Assembly (NCBI GenBank): GCA_023078555.1
Contig: CM041198.1
Location: 4,201,354 to 4,265,353 of the forward strand
Direction: 5' to 3'
DNA length: 64,000 bases
Source: Ulva prolifera
Lineage: Eukaryota > Chlorophyta > Ulvophyceae > Ulvales > Ulvaceae
Below the pieces are notes generated by a model, which saw nothing but the letters and a program-made list of their open reading frames with translations, had not been told where the DNA came from and searched no databases. Position numbers and translations under genes: made by a program. Shown in pieces: positions 11,692 through 32,473 of this stretch. Every line of letters begins with the position of its first letter. Position 1 is the first letter of the stretch.

Positions 11692-13781
11692 GCCTGGAAG
11701 TGGAACGTCTGCATTAGCGATATTTATGTTGTGCCCGCTTTAAAGGCCTCATGCTGCTGCCAACATGGGCCAATCTAAGAGCAGTCATGCTGCTTGGACT
11801 GCATCTGAGCCTGAGGCGTGACTGAGCAGATGCTTGGAAGCTCATTGAAGCAGGTGTCACGGTTTCTGCATTATCATGCGGGCATGGCAATGGATCCATA
11901 CACTGTTGGCTGCGCAGTCACCATGGACAACGCACACCCATGAACCTGATGGGCTTTGGTGGAAGTTCTACACCAAGGTCACTGTTCGTGAGGCTAGCTT
12001 GGAACGCAAATCACACGCGCATACACGCCGACACTATCGACATAGCCTGCCTACGCTCACTTAACAGGTGGCCGGTTCTGGGCCCTGATAGGGACGAGGT
12101 ATTGCCATTCAGCAGCTGTGTTTGATCAAAGCATAGGCAGCTGGAACGCACAACAGCATCCTGATATCACTCAAGCTACAAGCTCATCCCGTTTGTAATT
12201 GGATCCGGCTCTATTTTTTTCCAGGGCCAGAGATGCGATCCATCTGGCCCGGACGTCGAGCTAGCTTTCATGTGTAGCAAGCAACCCACTGATAGCGCCC
12301 CATCGCAACAAAATCTTCACAGGTAAACTAAATATGCAAATCCTATCTTTCAGCAGAAAACTCGGCACCGAAATTCCGTTTCATGTTTCCGACTGGGATC
12401 GGTAGAGCTGGCTCGACGAAGCAACGACAGCAAACTCGAGTACGAGCTGAACGAGGCAGACCTATACTGACCCGATAGCATCAGGTCATGCAAAGGATGC
12501 TTCATGGCGTCAATGCACCTGCCCATGGCAACGGCGAGAGGAACGGAGGCTGTGTGAAAGGGATGGTGCGCCAAATTGGCCACTGTTCTCTAGAATAAAA
12601 ATTTTGAGCCAGTCAACATTCACAGCTTCTGGAAATCGAGGACAACGATGACATCAAAGGAGACAGCCGGGTACTTGTAAGCACGGGTGTTCACCGCGGC
12701 CCGCCTCACTGTATCGTTGGTGTGCCCCGTGTTGCTTGGCAGATAGTGTATAGCACGAACCAAACCATCCCAAACAGACCCACGCGAAGAGGAATAGATG
12801 TGCCTGTATGGCAGCCTTGCACAAGCAACGCCATGCACAGCTGAACCAAGCCAACGCTTCTCCACGCGCTGACCTGTCGAGTGAGTCGACTTACCGAGGC
12901 CATGCGTTCGAAATGTGCACGTCAAAGGTTGTCGTGAAACCCTTCCAGCTGATTCACTGTGCCAGTAAAGCCCTCTCCCAGCTTTCGGGAATATCTTGTT
13001 TCGTTGAAGCGAGGCCCTGTACCCAATCCACAGACTGTGTCCGACATCTGCGTTTATGGCCACGTCAAAGCCGAGGACCGAATATTATCGTGCTAGCCGC
13101 CTGAACAGAGTAAATCTGCGGCTACTTGATCGTGTCATCTCGCGTCCATAACTGGTGCGCTCCTTGTAGCTCCAGGGACGCTCTTTCGCAAGTCTCGTGT
13201 TGGCGCAAGCAAAATTCTAGGGGGTGACAGCGCAGCTGAGCACGTCTGCTGATGTTGCTTTTGAGTTGCCACAGTCTTTCGTATTGGTAGCCATTTGTGC
13301 GGGCCTGTCTGTGGGGTGTGACACTGACTCGCCTGGTGTATTAGCCATCATCGCGACGCTACTTATTGAAAGGCGTAGCAATGTGCCAAAACAATAGTTT
13401 ACTGAAGTTATGAGCCATGCTGGACTGCTGCAATGCCTGGGATTGCGGCCGCGACATAGGTCTTTGCGGAGCAACCGGGACACGAACTCCTTCAGCCATC
13501 AACGCCTGGCATGTCGCACTGCTAAAACCTTCCGCTTTAAGATGCTGAAATACGAGTTGATATATCGATGAAGGGGCCAGATGCACTTCGTTCCCTGTCT
13601 CGGCTGGAAGCACACTGATTCACTACTGTGCTCACCGTCGTACGTCTTGCATGCGCAGTTTTCCGACTTCATCAACGATCATGCGAGACATGCTGCACAC
13701 ATTGACGCTATTTCTGCAAGTATGCAGCTTTGCTGCGTGTGTCCTCTGATCGTCTTGGCGTCTATACAGGTCTGCTCCGCC
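11692..13781. other. Intergenic region before SLBP
   Basis: No gene could be supported. The longest frame (minus strand, 12620-13063, 147 codons) has unbiased third positions and no recognisable motif. The SLBP promoter and any 5' UTR exon should lie at the right end. A CAG at 13769, just before the SLBP ATG, could be the acceptor of an intron in the 5' UTR. Confidence 0.5.
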
Positions 13782-16576
13782 ATGGGAACCAAAGCACCGC
13801 TGCAAGAACGTCATCTTGAGAATTTCAACATGTCTGCTATGGATGCCGAGTGGAGGAGAGGCGGCCCTCAGGCAGATACATCTACGCTAAAATCCACGAT
13901 GCACTTGTCGGTCAAGACGGAACGCGAAAATAGCGGGAAGAGATCGCGCGACCCACCACCAAAGCAGAATCTAACTGCCTCTTCAGCCGGGCCCAGCGAC
14001 AGCAAGAAATCTCGCGGATTGCCTGCCCCAGGGAAAGGCAGCAAGAAGAAGCCTGCTCCTGCTCTTCCTCCAGGCAGGCCGCACCTAGCTCGCCGTGTGG
14101 GTGGTATTGCGCCGAACGGGAATCCACAGTGCTGGTATGCTCCGCATGAATCGGAGGTGGATCCCCATAGAATCGCGCAGAGGATGAAGCAGGTTGAGTT
14201 TGGCAAGAACAGTGCTGGATACAAGGCTTATGTCCTTGCTGTGCCGCGGTGCGATTGTGTTACTTCTAATGGCTTCTATCATCGCTGAGAAGCACATTAC
14301 CTGATAGCATTGCCTGTTGCGCCTGTGTGTGATTATATGTGTTCCCCGAAACCACAGAGTACCACAGAACAAGTCCACGTTGTCACCCGGACGGTGCCAT
14401 TCAGGGACCAACGGCGTGGTGATGATCCTCAGACACCTGATGTACGGACAAAATGCTCCAAACGCTGCTTTGATGGACTGTTGCGTTCTTGGAGACGGCG
14501 ACTGCACCGATACGACCCGCCTGAGGACACTGCAGATGCCAAAGACGAATGCAAGACAGAGAAAGATGAAGCTGCATCACTCGTGTGCCCAAGCAACACA
14601 GCCACGTTTGGTGATGCAAACGGGGTGCGAGGTGATCCTGAGGGTGACCTTGATGTGCATGTGAGGAGGTCAGGCAGCCCAGATGCAGCATCATTCGCTA
14701 CTCCTGGCACTCCCGCATCCATGGTGAGGACTTTTGCTTGCTTCTGTGTTTCGACCATGATATCCATTGAATCCTCATTGTTGCTGCCGTGCCAGTGGGA
14801 ACATTTCTTACATGGGATGCTGTATGTAGGAGCCTGTGCCATGGGAGGAAATCGAGAAGATGAGCCTATGCTCTCCACTGTGGGGTGATGACAAGGACTC
14901 AGACATCTCAGAGCCTGACTCGGGTGACCGTGTGACTATCTACACGAATGAACTGTCGCCCACACCCAGCGAGCTCTACTGCATGCAGCAGGTATCCTTC
15001 TCTCACGTATGCGCTGCTGTTTTGAAAGCTGTGTCATGTCTCAAGATGTGTCAAGTTTGCCACAATTTGCGGTGGACTCCAGCTTGCTGTGATTCTGTCC
15101 ATCACAGTAATGATGATCTCTGTTACACTTGTCTTTATTATTTGAAATGAACTTGCTGTGGTCAATGATGTACGGCGGCAGAGTCATGGTTGCTGTCAGT
15201 TGCTTGAAGCTTACTGTCGGTTTTGGTGGTATATTCGGGCGTTGGCGTGCATGCATCCCCAGGCTACTCAAACCTGCACTTAAGACACTGCCGAGACGAG
15301 GTTCAGGCATTCCGGGCGTTTGCCGGTTCCAGGCGTTTGCCAATTCTGATTGCTCGGTCATTGCAAGGTTGTTCCTCTTCACCGAGAGTGATTGGATCTT
15401 GTGACTCGTAGACAAATTTCAAGTTAATGTTCGGTGGTGTCCAAATCTGACCGGTAAGGTGTGGCATTGCAGGCAGAGAACCAGTCAGAATTATGGGGAA
15501 CGCCACGTTCGCAGCTTTCGATGCCCGCGGTGTGTCTCGATCCTCCCTCTTGATATTCGGCTTGCCCACTAATGCTGTCTAATGTGCTTTTGTTAAAGGT
15601 GTCAGCCTGAAAACATTCACCTCTTCTCAAGTGCCTTCCAATCGGCCAAGATTCCCATACATGTTGATTTCCAGCTCAGGTGCTTGTATGAGCTTGTACT
15701 TGATACATTCTGGTGTTGTGGGCCCCGTGCGAATGAGCAGTGACTCAGTAGTTCAGGCCGACTCACTGGATCGTGGTGACTTTTGCAGTCAAACGCACCG
15801 CACAGTCAGCATTCATGTATGTTGTCTGACAGTTCATCAATCTGCTCATTATCTGTAGTAGTTTCCGAATGGTAGCGTCATTCAGCTGCTTATACACAGG
15901 GATGTGGGCATGGTGCATTCCTTGCCTGGCCTGCAAGGAAGCATGAACTGAGTCAGGCTGCAGCAAAGTCCTTCGTGTAGACACCTCAGCTATACACCTG
16001 CCGATGTCCGCCACGCTAGATTTCTGACCATGCTCGCGCGTGGTGCAGGGTCCATCAGAAGAGCGAGCAGGCACTCCCAACTCGCCTTACAGCCCATGGG
16101 CACCATGGGGTAATGCTAAAGGATCGTTTGCCGATGCGTTGCGCAGCCCTGCTGGTCTCCTCGATTTGGATGCAGCCCCACCTGGAGCTATGCCGATCCC
16201 CACCAAGGGCTTCAGCATCCCTTCGAATGAACCTGCCAACACCGCAGCAGCTACTGCGCCGCAGACAGGAGGAGAGGACGCAGCTGCGGAGGTGCCAGCT
16301 GATCCCCCCGCAACCTTCGGCGCCGCGTTTGCCACCGGGGCACTGCGCAGCTTTGGGGGCGCTGCTGGGCGTGAGCCACCAGCGACTGTGGCGTCATCAT
16401 CGTCGCTCTTTGGGGCCGGCCTGCAAGCGACCCGAGTTGACCCACCAAAGCTCAGGCCACCAGTATCCCTGCTTTCGCCTGAGCCTCCTGCATCCCAAGA
16501 CCTCCTAGCTGACATGGACCTAGAACCAAACGGTCAATCCATTTCAATGCGTGCGATGCCTCAGGATGGATCGTAG
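13782..16576 (+). CDS. SLBP: Histone RNA hairpin-binding protein (stem-loop binding protein, SLBP)
   Basis: Four exons join in frame: 13782-14248, 14405-14723, 14830-14991 and 16049-16576 (491 aa). The RNA-binding domain spans about residues 125-197: DPHRIAQRMKQVEFGKNSAG, YKAYVLAVPR, DPQTPDVRTKCSKR, then LLRSWRRRLHRYDPPED. It follows the animal pattern (QKQINYGKNT-AY-x-x-Y-x-x-x-VPR, HPRTPNK, SRRSWD, LHFWDPP). The family binds the 3' stem-loop of replication-dependent histone mRNAs and drives their processing and translation in nucleus and cytoplasm. The N-terminal 120 residues are basic and polar. The last 230 are Pro/Ala/Ser-rich, with NSPYSPWAPWGN near their start. Departures from the animal consensus are HPRTP read as DPQTP and SRRSW read as SKRCF. 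The start is the first ATG after a CAG; an upstream exon cannot be excluded. Confidence 0.9.
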
Positions 16577-17869
16577 TCATGTGGCTGCGCATTATTCCAG
16601 GTGTGCAGAGCCTATAGTGTGAGTACACACTGCCACAGTGCTCTGCCACAGCAGTGATCTCCTTCGAAGCTGCCTCAGAGTCTTCCCAGAACAGTGCATG
16701 GCTGTTGATAAGTTGTGCTGCCCCAGAGGCAAAGTGCAACAGTGTGTTGCACCCTTTGTAACCTCAAGGCTGATTCTGCTGCATCATTCGAGCTAACTCG
16801 TTGGTGCAAGCCTTTTGTTCAGCCCACATTTATGCCCAAGATATGCTAATTCTATGTGCAACCAGACTGTCTGCTGGTGATATGCTAATTCTAACTGCAG
16901 CTGTCAGCCGGTCGTTGTTGCATCAATGCTGTGTGTTCAACATACTTGTGCTCGCTCGAGCGAGCAGCAGCGCGCAATGACTTGATGAAAGTGTGTTTCA
17001 GATTACCCAGCTGTGTGTGGTTGGCACCGGCAACATCGCAGGCTGCCGCTTGGTGTGGATGAGGTGTGCCGCGCCACTAAATGTACACGCCCAGCTCGTG
17101 TTGAAAGCATCCGGAGACCTCCAAATATGAGCTCAATTGGCGCGTGGAGCAACCGCGCCCGAGCTGTTAAGCGTCATCAAGTCTGGCTAGCACGCACATG
17201 CGGCCGGTGAATGACGGCCCAGGCACGCATGCGATGCATACACCATGAGAGATATTATCGTTATAGATGCGACAGCGCTGCTTGCGTGCTATTGCGGCAT
17301 AGCAGCGGCCTGGCCGTGTGCACCCTCGCTTCGTTGTTGCGCAACAAATGTACAACGGTCTGAGGGCTGACATCGAGGTGATAACAAGCGCCCAGTCGCG
17401 CAGAGGAGCTGCGGTGCCGCTTCACGGCTGCCTCACTGCCTTGATCGACACTAAACATGACCTGCATGCAGCCAGCCAGCCTGCCTTGTTGGCGTGCGCG
17501 GTCGCCGTTTTTGCGGCCGACAAAGCTTTTGGGGTAGACAGCTGTTCCAGTCGAGTGGGCGTATCCTGGTGTCACTCTGCACAAGGTGACTTGGCGTCGC
17601 GCATATGTCATCGGGGCAGCCTGTCATCGTCACCCCGTTAGCCACAGCATTTTACGCTCGGCGCCGAAGCAAAGTAACGCTCGCTCATCAGACCCGAATA
17701 AGACGGCTGCGCCTCGTCTTCGCGGCTCAGTACCACGCCGTGTCTCTCAGAAGTCTTGCATCTTGATTTGTGCACATGGGCAAAACGTGTTAGCGTTCTG
17801 GCAAGGGGGCCGTGCCAACACACACAGTGTCGCCTCTCAGAGCACAGCACAGTCTGCGCAGCTGCAGCA
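16577..17869. other. Intergenic region between SLBP and the ABCG transporter
   Basis: Nothing coding is supported. A 15-bp phrase (GATATGCTAATTCTA) occurs twice about 40 bp apart near 16840-16895. The rest is unremarkable sequence with short frames on both strands. Confidence 0.5.
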
Positions 17870-26459
<8,590 letters not shown>

Positions 26460-29414
26460 CGCCGCGCCGCCTCCGACATTGCGGGGAACAGGGATGCAAA
26501 AGGGAGGGGCAGTGACAGGGAAGGCTGGTTTGTGTTGTATCGGCCGCTGTCAAGCTGTCTGTGCAGACGTCAAAGTGTGCAACCAAATGCATGGGTTGCG
26601 CCGGCTGGTGTGTAGATTGTGAGATTGTCAAGAGTTGTGTCAGCAGGAAAGGCTTGAAGCCGTGGGGAGGGGCCGGGGGGGGGGAGACTGCAGCCGTGCT
26701 GTAGCCGCAGGCTTGGCGCCGCTTTGTGGCTGCGGGGGCCACCCACCGCCTTGGACACGGGCTCTGGCCTGCAGCGTTGGGTATGTTTGAAGAGGTCCGT
26801 CGTTGGCCTGGAGAGTGGTCGGTAGTATCCCAAAAAATCGTTTTTATTCAGGAATGTTCAGTTAGGGTGTCAGTGCCACAGTGCATGAACTGGTAGGTCA
26901 GCACCAGATTGACTTGAAAGCCATGACGTTTTGTGTGAAGAATGGATGTAATGATGTACCCCACCTCTTTGCGCAGCAGCCCCCTGATGCAACAGATGCC
27001 GCAGACTGTTGCTGTTTGTGCTACAGATGCCGCAGACTGCCATTGTTTGAGCCTGCCACTGATAAAGAATCATGATGAATGGCTGCGGCACCACAGGCAT
27101 AATTGCCTTCATGCATGAAATACCAACCTCACAGAAGAAAAAAAAGGTATGCTGTGTGGCACCAAACCGGGAGTGCCAGTACAGCATGCCCGTACAGGTA
27201 GCACAATACAATGGGAAGGCTGCATGGCTTCATTCCCATCAACTCATCTGATTGATCCACCAAAGCTAAACACTCCATGCTGCACTCTATGCTGGCCTGC
27301 ATGAAATATCATATTTCAAATAGGCCATGGAGTGGCCAACAGCGCCCTGGTGGCCATTATCTGATGAGCATAGATGGTCGGGAGGTGTCCATGCTTAAGG
27401 ACCACCCCACCATGTGGACTGTATCATCATGTAGCCATGCTATTTCATTGTGCTGACCAGCTGTGGGACATGCTCAACAACCTACAGTGGTGGTGCAAGG
27501 ATGCCATGAACTCAGCCACAGACAAGTATGATTGTAGCACAACATCAGAGCCAACAACTGAGTACGCTCAGGTACAGACAGGCATGACTCTGGCTTAACC
27601 TCAGAGCCGACCAAGGTGGATGATGGAAGCTAGACAGTGCATGAGTAGCATTTGTTGGCAATGCAGCTGCAGCAGTTGCTTCTGTTCATCCTTTTGTAAT
27701 CACCAGCCCAGTCAGCCAATGACCCAACTTGCACTGGACAACAGTCTCGAGCATCGTGATGCGGGCAGTACTCGTGCTGGGATGCGAGCGTCACCACAGC
27801 GGAATGGACCGGGTAATCACCAACGTGTAAAAGGTGCGTTATTGTATGTGTGATGGCATAGACATATCTATTGGGCCATTGCCATCTCCGGAACCCGGGA
27901 CCAAGTTCTTGAAGTCACTGCGGTACGCCATAGTCAATCACGGCTCCATTCACACCGAAATTCGTTGTTGACATCAGACATGATGTGATGCAACAAACTG
28001 TCATGTATCCATGACTCCAGCCGCGCTCTCACGAGTGCGTTTTGGCCTTGCTCGCATTCGGCCCGAACATGCACCGCAAGCTCGTCTGGTGCAGCTTCAC
28101 TCATTTAAGAAAAATAATTGCCACGGCAACATGTCAACTACTGAACACCTTCGTAATGGCTCTCCAGAGTGCGTACATGCAATGATGATGCGATGCGTGC
28201 AGCTGCGCAACATCAACATGCACACATGGCGTCAGTGCTACATGTACAGCACTGTGAGACCCGCGCGAACATGTTCTTCTATAGATATTCATGTCCCTAC
28301 CAGTGCGCTTGTGTACATCTTTCATGAAGGGTATGTTTACGACCTTAGCGCAGTGTCCTGAAGAGGTCGCAGCGCCGCGGGTCCTGGGATGTTTTTACAG
28401 CTGTTACGCCACACGAGGGCACCTCTGGTCTAGATGAACTCTCTCAAGTCTATGTCCTTGCGAGAACGCATGCGTCTACTGCCCCGCGCTTGATCCGCAG
28501 CGGCTTCTCAAGATTCCCAGGCTCTGGCGATGTAGTGCATCGGACATTGGTAGATTTGGGCCTGCATGTATTTCGCCCATCCCATATGAAACACGGAGTT
28601 GCTAAGCATGATCAAGAGCAGGCGTGTCAACAATGCGTTGGCGTGCTTGGCCACAAGTTGGCAGGATCCTTCATTCAAGGGTGGGCTGATGGCTACACCT
28701 CTGATGCGTGGGATGGCACAAACGCATCCCCAAGGCTCCATACACCTTGGAGTGATTCGAGTCACTTGGGTCATCAGGTCGTTAACGGAGCGGTGGACAC
28801 AGTGACCTAGTGGAGATGGGTTTACGTGTGAGAGCACATATCTCTGAAACATGGTGCCTCTGATCCCCAAATGGTTCCGCAAGCAGCTGATTCCAAGCTG
28901 ATAGCAGGCAGTCACTTTCAATCTTCCATGTCCTGCGATCGCTTGACTCATTGCTCCTGTCATCCCTTAACTCGTTTTCCGCTGCTAGCATGATGTGCTT
29001 GCTGTCTTTGCCTGTTGCTGTCTTGGCATGTGGCACACTGCGTTCAGTACAGCTCTGTAGCGCTGGTCCACATTCCACGCATGCGAGACTCTCTCTCAGC
29101 ATGCAATGAGTCCATCAGCATGACGACCAGCAGTTCTCTGGCTGTTGTGGGCTCATGTGTACGACGACGCCAATGCCAGCCCCCACCAACATGTCATTCG
29201 TCCATGCTGCATGCATGGCAGTCATGCGTGTCGTAAGGTCGCAGTACGAGCAGCAGGCAGCATCGCAGGAAACGACGCACAGCAACAAAGCGAGGCACAG
29301 ACACACTACAGCCAATCCCCAACGCGGAACGACTCGGCAAGGCACTGCAGCTGGCCACGGCAGTCATGCGTGTGCAACCAAGCGCAACAGCGGAGCTGTA
29401 TAGTCGCATGTTCA

Positions 29415-29452
29415 GGCCACGGCGCCGTGGCCCCGCAGAGCGCTCTGCGGGG
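29415..29452. repeat. Two adjacent perfect palindromes (18 bp and 22 bp)
   Basis: 29415-29432 is an exact 18-bp palindrome with half-site GGCCACGGC. 29431-29452 is an exact 22-bp palindrome with half-site CCCCGCAGAGC. They overlap by two bases. Both are G+C-rich with no spacer at the centre. Confidence 0.95.
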
Positions 29453-30338
29453 CGACAGCATGACCATGGCTTTCCGTTGGCGCTTCTGAGTCACCAGCAC
29501 AGCCCGACACACGCACCCAACACGCAGCACTGCTGCAGCTGTCATGACTGCGGGCCGCACACCAGGACAACATGGCCGCACGCCCTGTGTGCTCATGCGT
29601 GCAGCTCACCCTCCCCCGCAGCCAACCCGGCCGTGTGCCGTTCCTCGGGGCTGTCCAACAGCACCCCTGCCCCACCATTGGCCCACTCGACGAAGGTCCA
29701 CCTGGGGGTCAGTGTCGCATCAGCGACTCGTCACCGCCTTGCAACGGTCGGTGATATATATATACCCCATGCATCGATATCCTGAGAGCTATCCTAGGCA
29801 TTCGTGTTGCCGTCCCATTCGCCACTCAGGACGCGTCATCCCAAGCCACTGCATGCAGCTTCAGCTGTTTGAGCCACAGCCTCAATTGAGCAGCCTGCGC
29901 CATGCTCACAGCATTCCAGGCTGACACGAACTTTCTTTACAAAACAAACACAACAAGTTCCGTGAGGTTGAAGCTTGTGCCTGCCCCACATAGAGGACTC
30001 GTTTCTGGAAACTGCGGTGCATGTTTGGGCGGTGTGAGAATTACAATGGCGCTTTCTTCATGCCAGCCACAGTGGCGCAGCCCAGGAATACATTCCCCAC
30101 GAGATTTCGGTGATCACTGGAAAACAGCAACACAAACCAGGTTCTGCTCTCAGTGACAGCGCACGGCCGCACTTGATCGTGGACTCGAATCCCTGCTCGC
30201 CACTGACCTGTTGGAGGCGAACACAGCCTCACGAGCCCTGCCCACGCCGGAGGTGAATGTGTGAGGTCGATTGTTCACCACCGAGAATTGGTGTATGTTT
30301 GCGTTTTGGTGGGTGGCGCCTCACACACCACAACAAAA

Positions 30339-30374
30339 CATCTCAATGAGGCATCCGGATGCTTCATTGAGATG
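30339..30374. repeat. 36-bp near-perfect palindrome
   Basis: The arms CATCTCAATGAGGCATCC and GGATGCTTCATTGAGATG are complementary except for one G-T position. As RNA this would be an 18-bp stem with one wobble pair and no loop, so it is more likely a DNA palindrome or the core of a small inverted-repeat element. Confidence 0.9.
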
Positions 30375-31062
30375 GCGTTGAAGCGGTCACGGTTCAAGGG
30401 AATGCGCTGAACATTGTGAAGAGGCCATGGTCAAGAGACCATCCTACAGGCGCGCTGCCCGGGTGGTACGGGGAGTGTTGCATTCGGGCCCTGGCCCCAC
30501 TGCCCGCGTTTTGTTGGGCAGTGTTTGGGTGCCACCCGCAGGGTGCACTCGTTATCATGATAACCAGCCGGGCATATGCACCAGCCGGGCATATCCCGGA
30601 AATGCCCTCAGGCTGCTTCGGTGCAGGGGTTGGCAAGTGCGTGAGTCACAATCAAAATACACCGATCGAGGGACTCATCGGGCCTCCTGAACTGAACGAG
30701 GTGGCGTGTGTGCGTGTGTGTGGCAGCGCGCTCCGCGGAACACATTTCGCTGATGTAGCACGCAGAAGCAGCTGCGCCTGCAACAACAGCTGGCACGTCC
30801 CAGTATGCGGATCATCATGATGAGCCGTGCGGCCTGAAGATCAGTGCCCGGGGTGACACTGTGCCAGGGACGGGAAGCCCTTAGCAGGAGCACAGCGAGT
30901 GGAGACGCTCATGGTACATGCTTCTCATGCAGGCCTGCATGTCAGTGGCATTGTTGACTGTAGACGAAGCAGGGGCATGCATCATTGGCTGCCTGTGGCC
31001 ACTTCCAGAGTTGCAGCTTGTGGTGGGCGGGTCCAGCAGCCAAGTGCACCTGATAAGAACCG

Positions 31063-31640
31063 TTGTATGTATGTATTGACAACAGACAGAGGCCGGGCAT
31101 GCAACCGGTTCCAGGAACCACTCACGAATCCACATATGTATGTACAGTTACAAAGGACAGAGGCCGGGCATCGAGCCGTTTCTCGGAATCCACTCGCAAA
31201 TGCACTCACTCATGCTGCGTACGGTCGTCCTTAGGGGGGTTCCCAGGTGGTTTACCCCTTCGGTATATGTGGTCCCGTTAACTCAGAGTTGTCAATGTAC
31301 AATAGGATACGGCTCAGTAAATTCAGATTTACTTTACTTTACTTATTCATGGCACCAGGCCGGGCACAAGCGCGTACCACAGCCCTGCCGGTGATTCCAG
31401 CCAACGATTGAAGCCCCGCACGGAGCACAATCGCATTCCCGTTGCACAACGCCACACTCAACCGGCGCAGAGCATTCGTCACACACCAACCTTGGTCCAC
31501 CACGCCACACCGAGTCGCAACCTCCGCCAGTAGATTCAGGTGATACATAGCAGACTGTCCCAAGCGATCATGCGTCTCATGCGACAACGGCATAAAACTA
31601 TATGCATCAGGGTCAAACGACAAGCATTGCGTTTCTGCAC
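31063..31640 (-). mobile_element. LINE (non-LTR retrotransposon) 3' fragment: end of reverse transcriptase ORF plus 3' UTR, interrupted by a SINE-like insertion
   Basis: On the minus strand a frame from about 31640 to the stop at 31339-31341 reads AYSFMPLSHETHDRLGQSAM, then HLLNLL-type helix residues, NALRRLSVALCNGNAIVLRA and LAGITGRAVVRACARPGAM. This matches the C-terminal end of reverse-transcriptase ORFs of LINEs in algae and protists (PLS-x-E-T-x-x-RLG, then RELS-x-x-L-x-x-GN). After the stop come two diverged copies of a tail containing CCGGCCTCTGTC and ATACATACATA (31063-31138 and 31139-31213). The element is 5'-truncated, as is usual for LINE copies. The 131-bp insert at 31214-31344 is listed separately. 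Confidence 0.7.
31214..31344 (+). mobile_element. SINE-like element, copy A (5'-truncated), inserted in the LINE at its stop codon
   Basis: This 131-bp block is the reverse complement of blocks at 51110-51258 and 57588-57735, sharing e.g. GGTTTACCCCTTC, GTGGTCCCGTTAACTC and ATAGGATACGGCTCAGTAAA. Its plus-strand right end is a short TTTAC repeat tail. It is flanked by ACTCAT (31208-31213) and ATTCAT (31345-31350), a plausible 6-bp target duplication with one mismatch. The second LINE copy at 32.5 kb has continuous sequence across the same point. Confidence 0.7.
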
Positions 31641-31790
31641 GTCCCGCACCACCACAGCACCCCCGTCCTCCCGACATCAACCACCCGGCCGCAATTATCA
31701 GCATGCGCAGGGGTTCACAATCGACACATCCCCTGTGCACAAAGTGTCATGTGGCGGCATAAACATGATGTCCCCCAGCTTCTCTCGGGC

Positions 31791-32119
31791 CTACATCCCG
31801 AGCACCTCCTCCAGCCGCTCCGCCTGTGCGGCAGCAGCCTGCACCCCAGGCCCTGCCGCACCGTGGCCACCTCGCACCGCCACCGCCGCCGGCGCCGCAG
31901 CCTGCGCGGCGTCCGGCGCGGGTTGCCCCACATGGGCGCTGCGTCCAGCATCGGCATCGGCGGCCTGAGCAGCCGTCGGGGCCGCAGGCGTCGGCTCCGC
32001 GGGCAAAGTCGCCGCGCGCGAAGGGCCCGAGACTGGGGAGGCGGGCTGTGGCGGGTCAGGGCCCCCCCCGGGGGGGCGGGCCCGGCGGGCCAGCACGGAC
32101 CTGCCGCGGAGCATCTGCA
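31791..32119 (-). CDS. GC-rich possible exon, unknown
   Basis: This segment is far more GC-rich than its surroundings. On the minus strand it follows a good acceptor (GCGTGCAG ending at 32120) and gives an open Ala/Pro-rich frame that finishes QAERLEEVLGM and a stop at 31791-31793. About three quarters of third positions are G or C. The plus strand is also open here, and no partner exon could be identified on either strand. It could be a stray exon, part of a retroelement, or noncoding. Confidence 0.25.
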
Positions 32120-32473
32120 CGCCGCGCATGGACGAACGGCGTTGTGCGCGGGATGCGCGTGGATGCTACACATGCGTGGGACCCGATCTCGCGCCATCGT
32201 TTTTCAACGATATTGTGGTGCAAAGTCAAGGTCCCCGACATCTGTGTGCAATACATCGCGTGGTCAAGATCATCAATCCACATATGCATGTATACATGGT
32301 TCATTTGTTGCAATCTGTTATACAAAGACGCAGCTGCAGAGGCCGGTGGCACCGCACGCAACACGCGCACGACTCGAACCGGGTCACCGAGGGAATACCG
32401 GAACGCCGCACATGCAAGCCACCACCGCCATGACATGCACGCCACACCATATGTATGTATGTTATCATTGCAG

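Larger units (their letters stand above)
26460..31062. other. Gene-poor region downstream of the ABCG gene
   Basis: This 4.6 kb stretch should include the ABCG 3' UTR at its left end. No exon with biased third positions and usable splice sites was found. It contains short direct repeats (ACAGATGCCGCAGACTG twice near 26990-27040; CCAGCCGGGCATAT twice near 30570-30595) and the two palindromic structures listed separately. Long overlapping frames near 28.5-29.0 kb and 29.1-29.8 kb do not resemble any family I know. Confidence 0.5.

Noticed and set aside
12620-13063. 147-codon minus-strand ORF
   Set aside because: It has no third-position bias, no recognisable motif and no splice partners, so it is not distinguishable from chance.
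28508-28963. 151-codon minus-strand ORF
   Set aside because: Codon use is unbiased and no family resemblance was seen.
32350-32390. Possible tRNA gene on the minus strand (B-box-like GGTTCGAGTC)
   Set aside because: No A box, acceptor stem or anticodon arm could be found at the right spacing.
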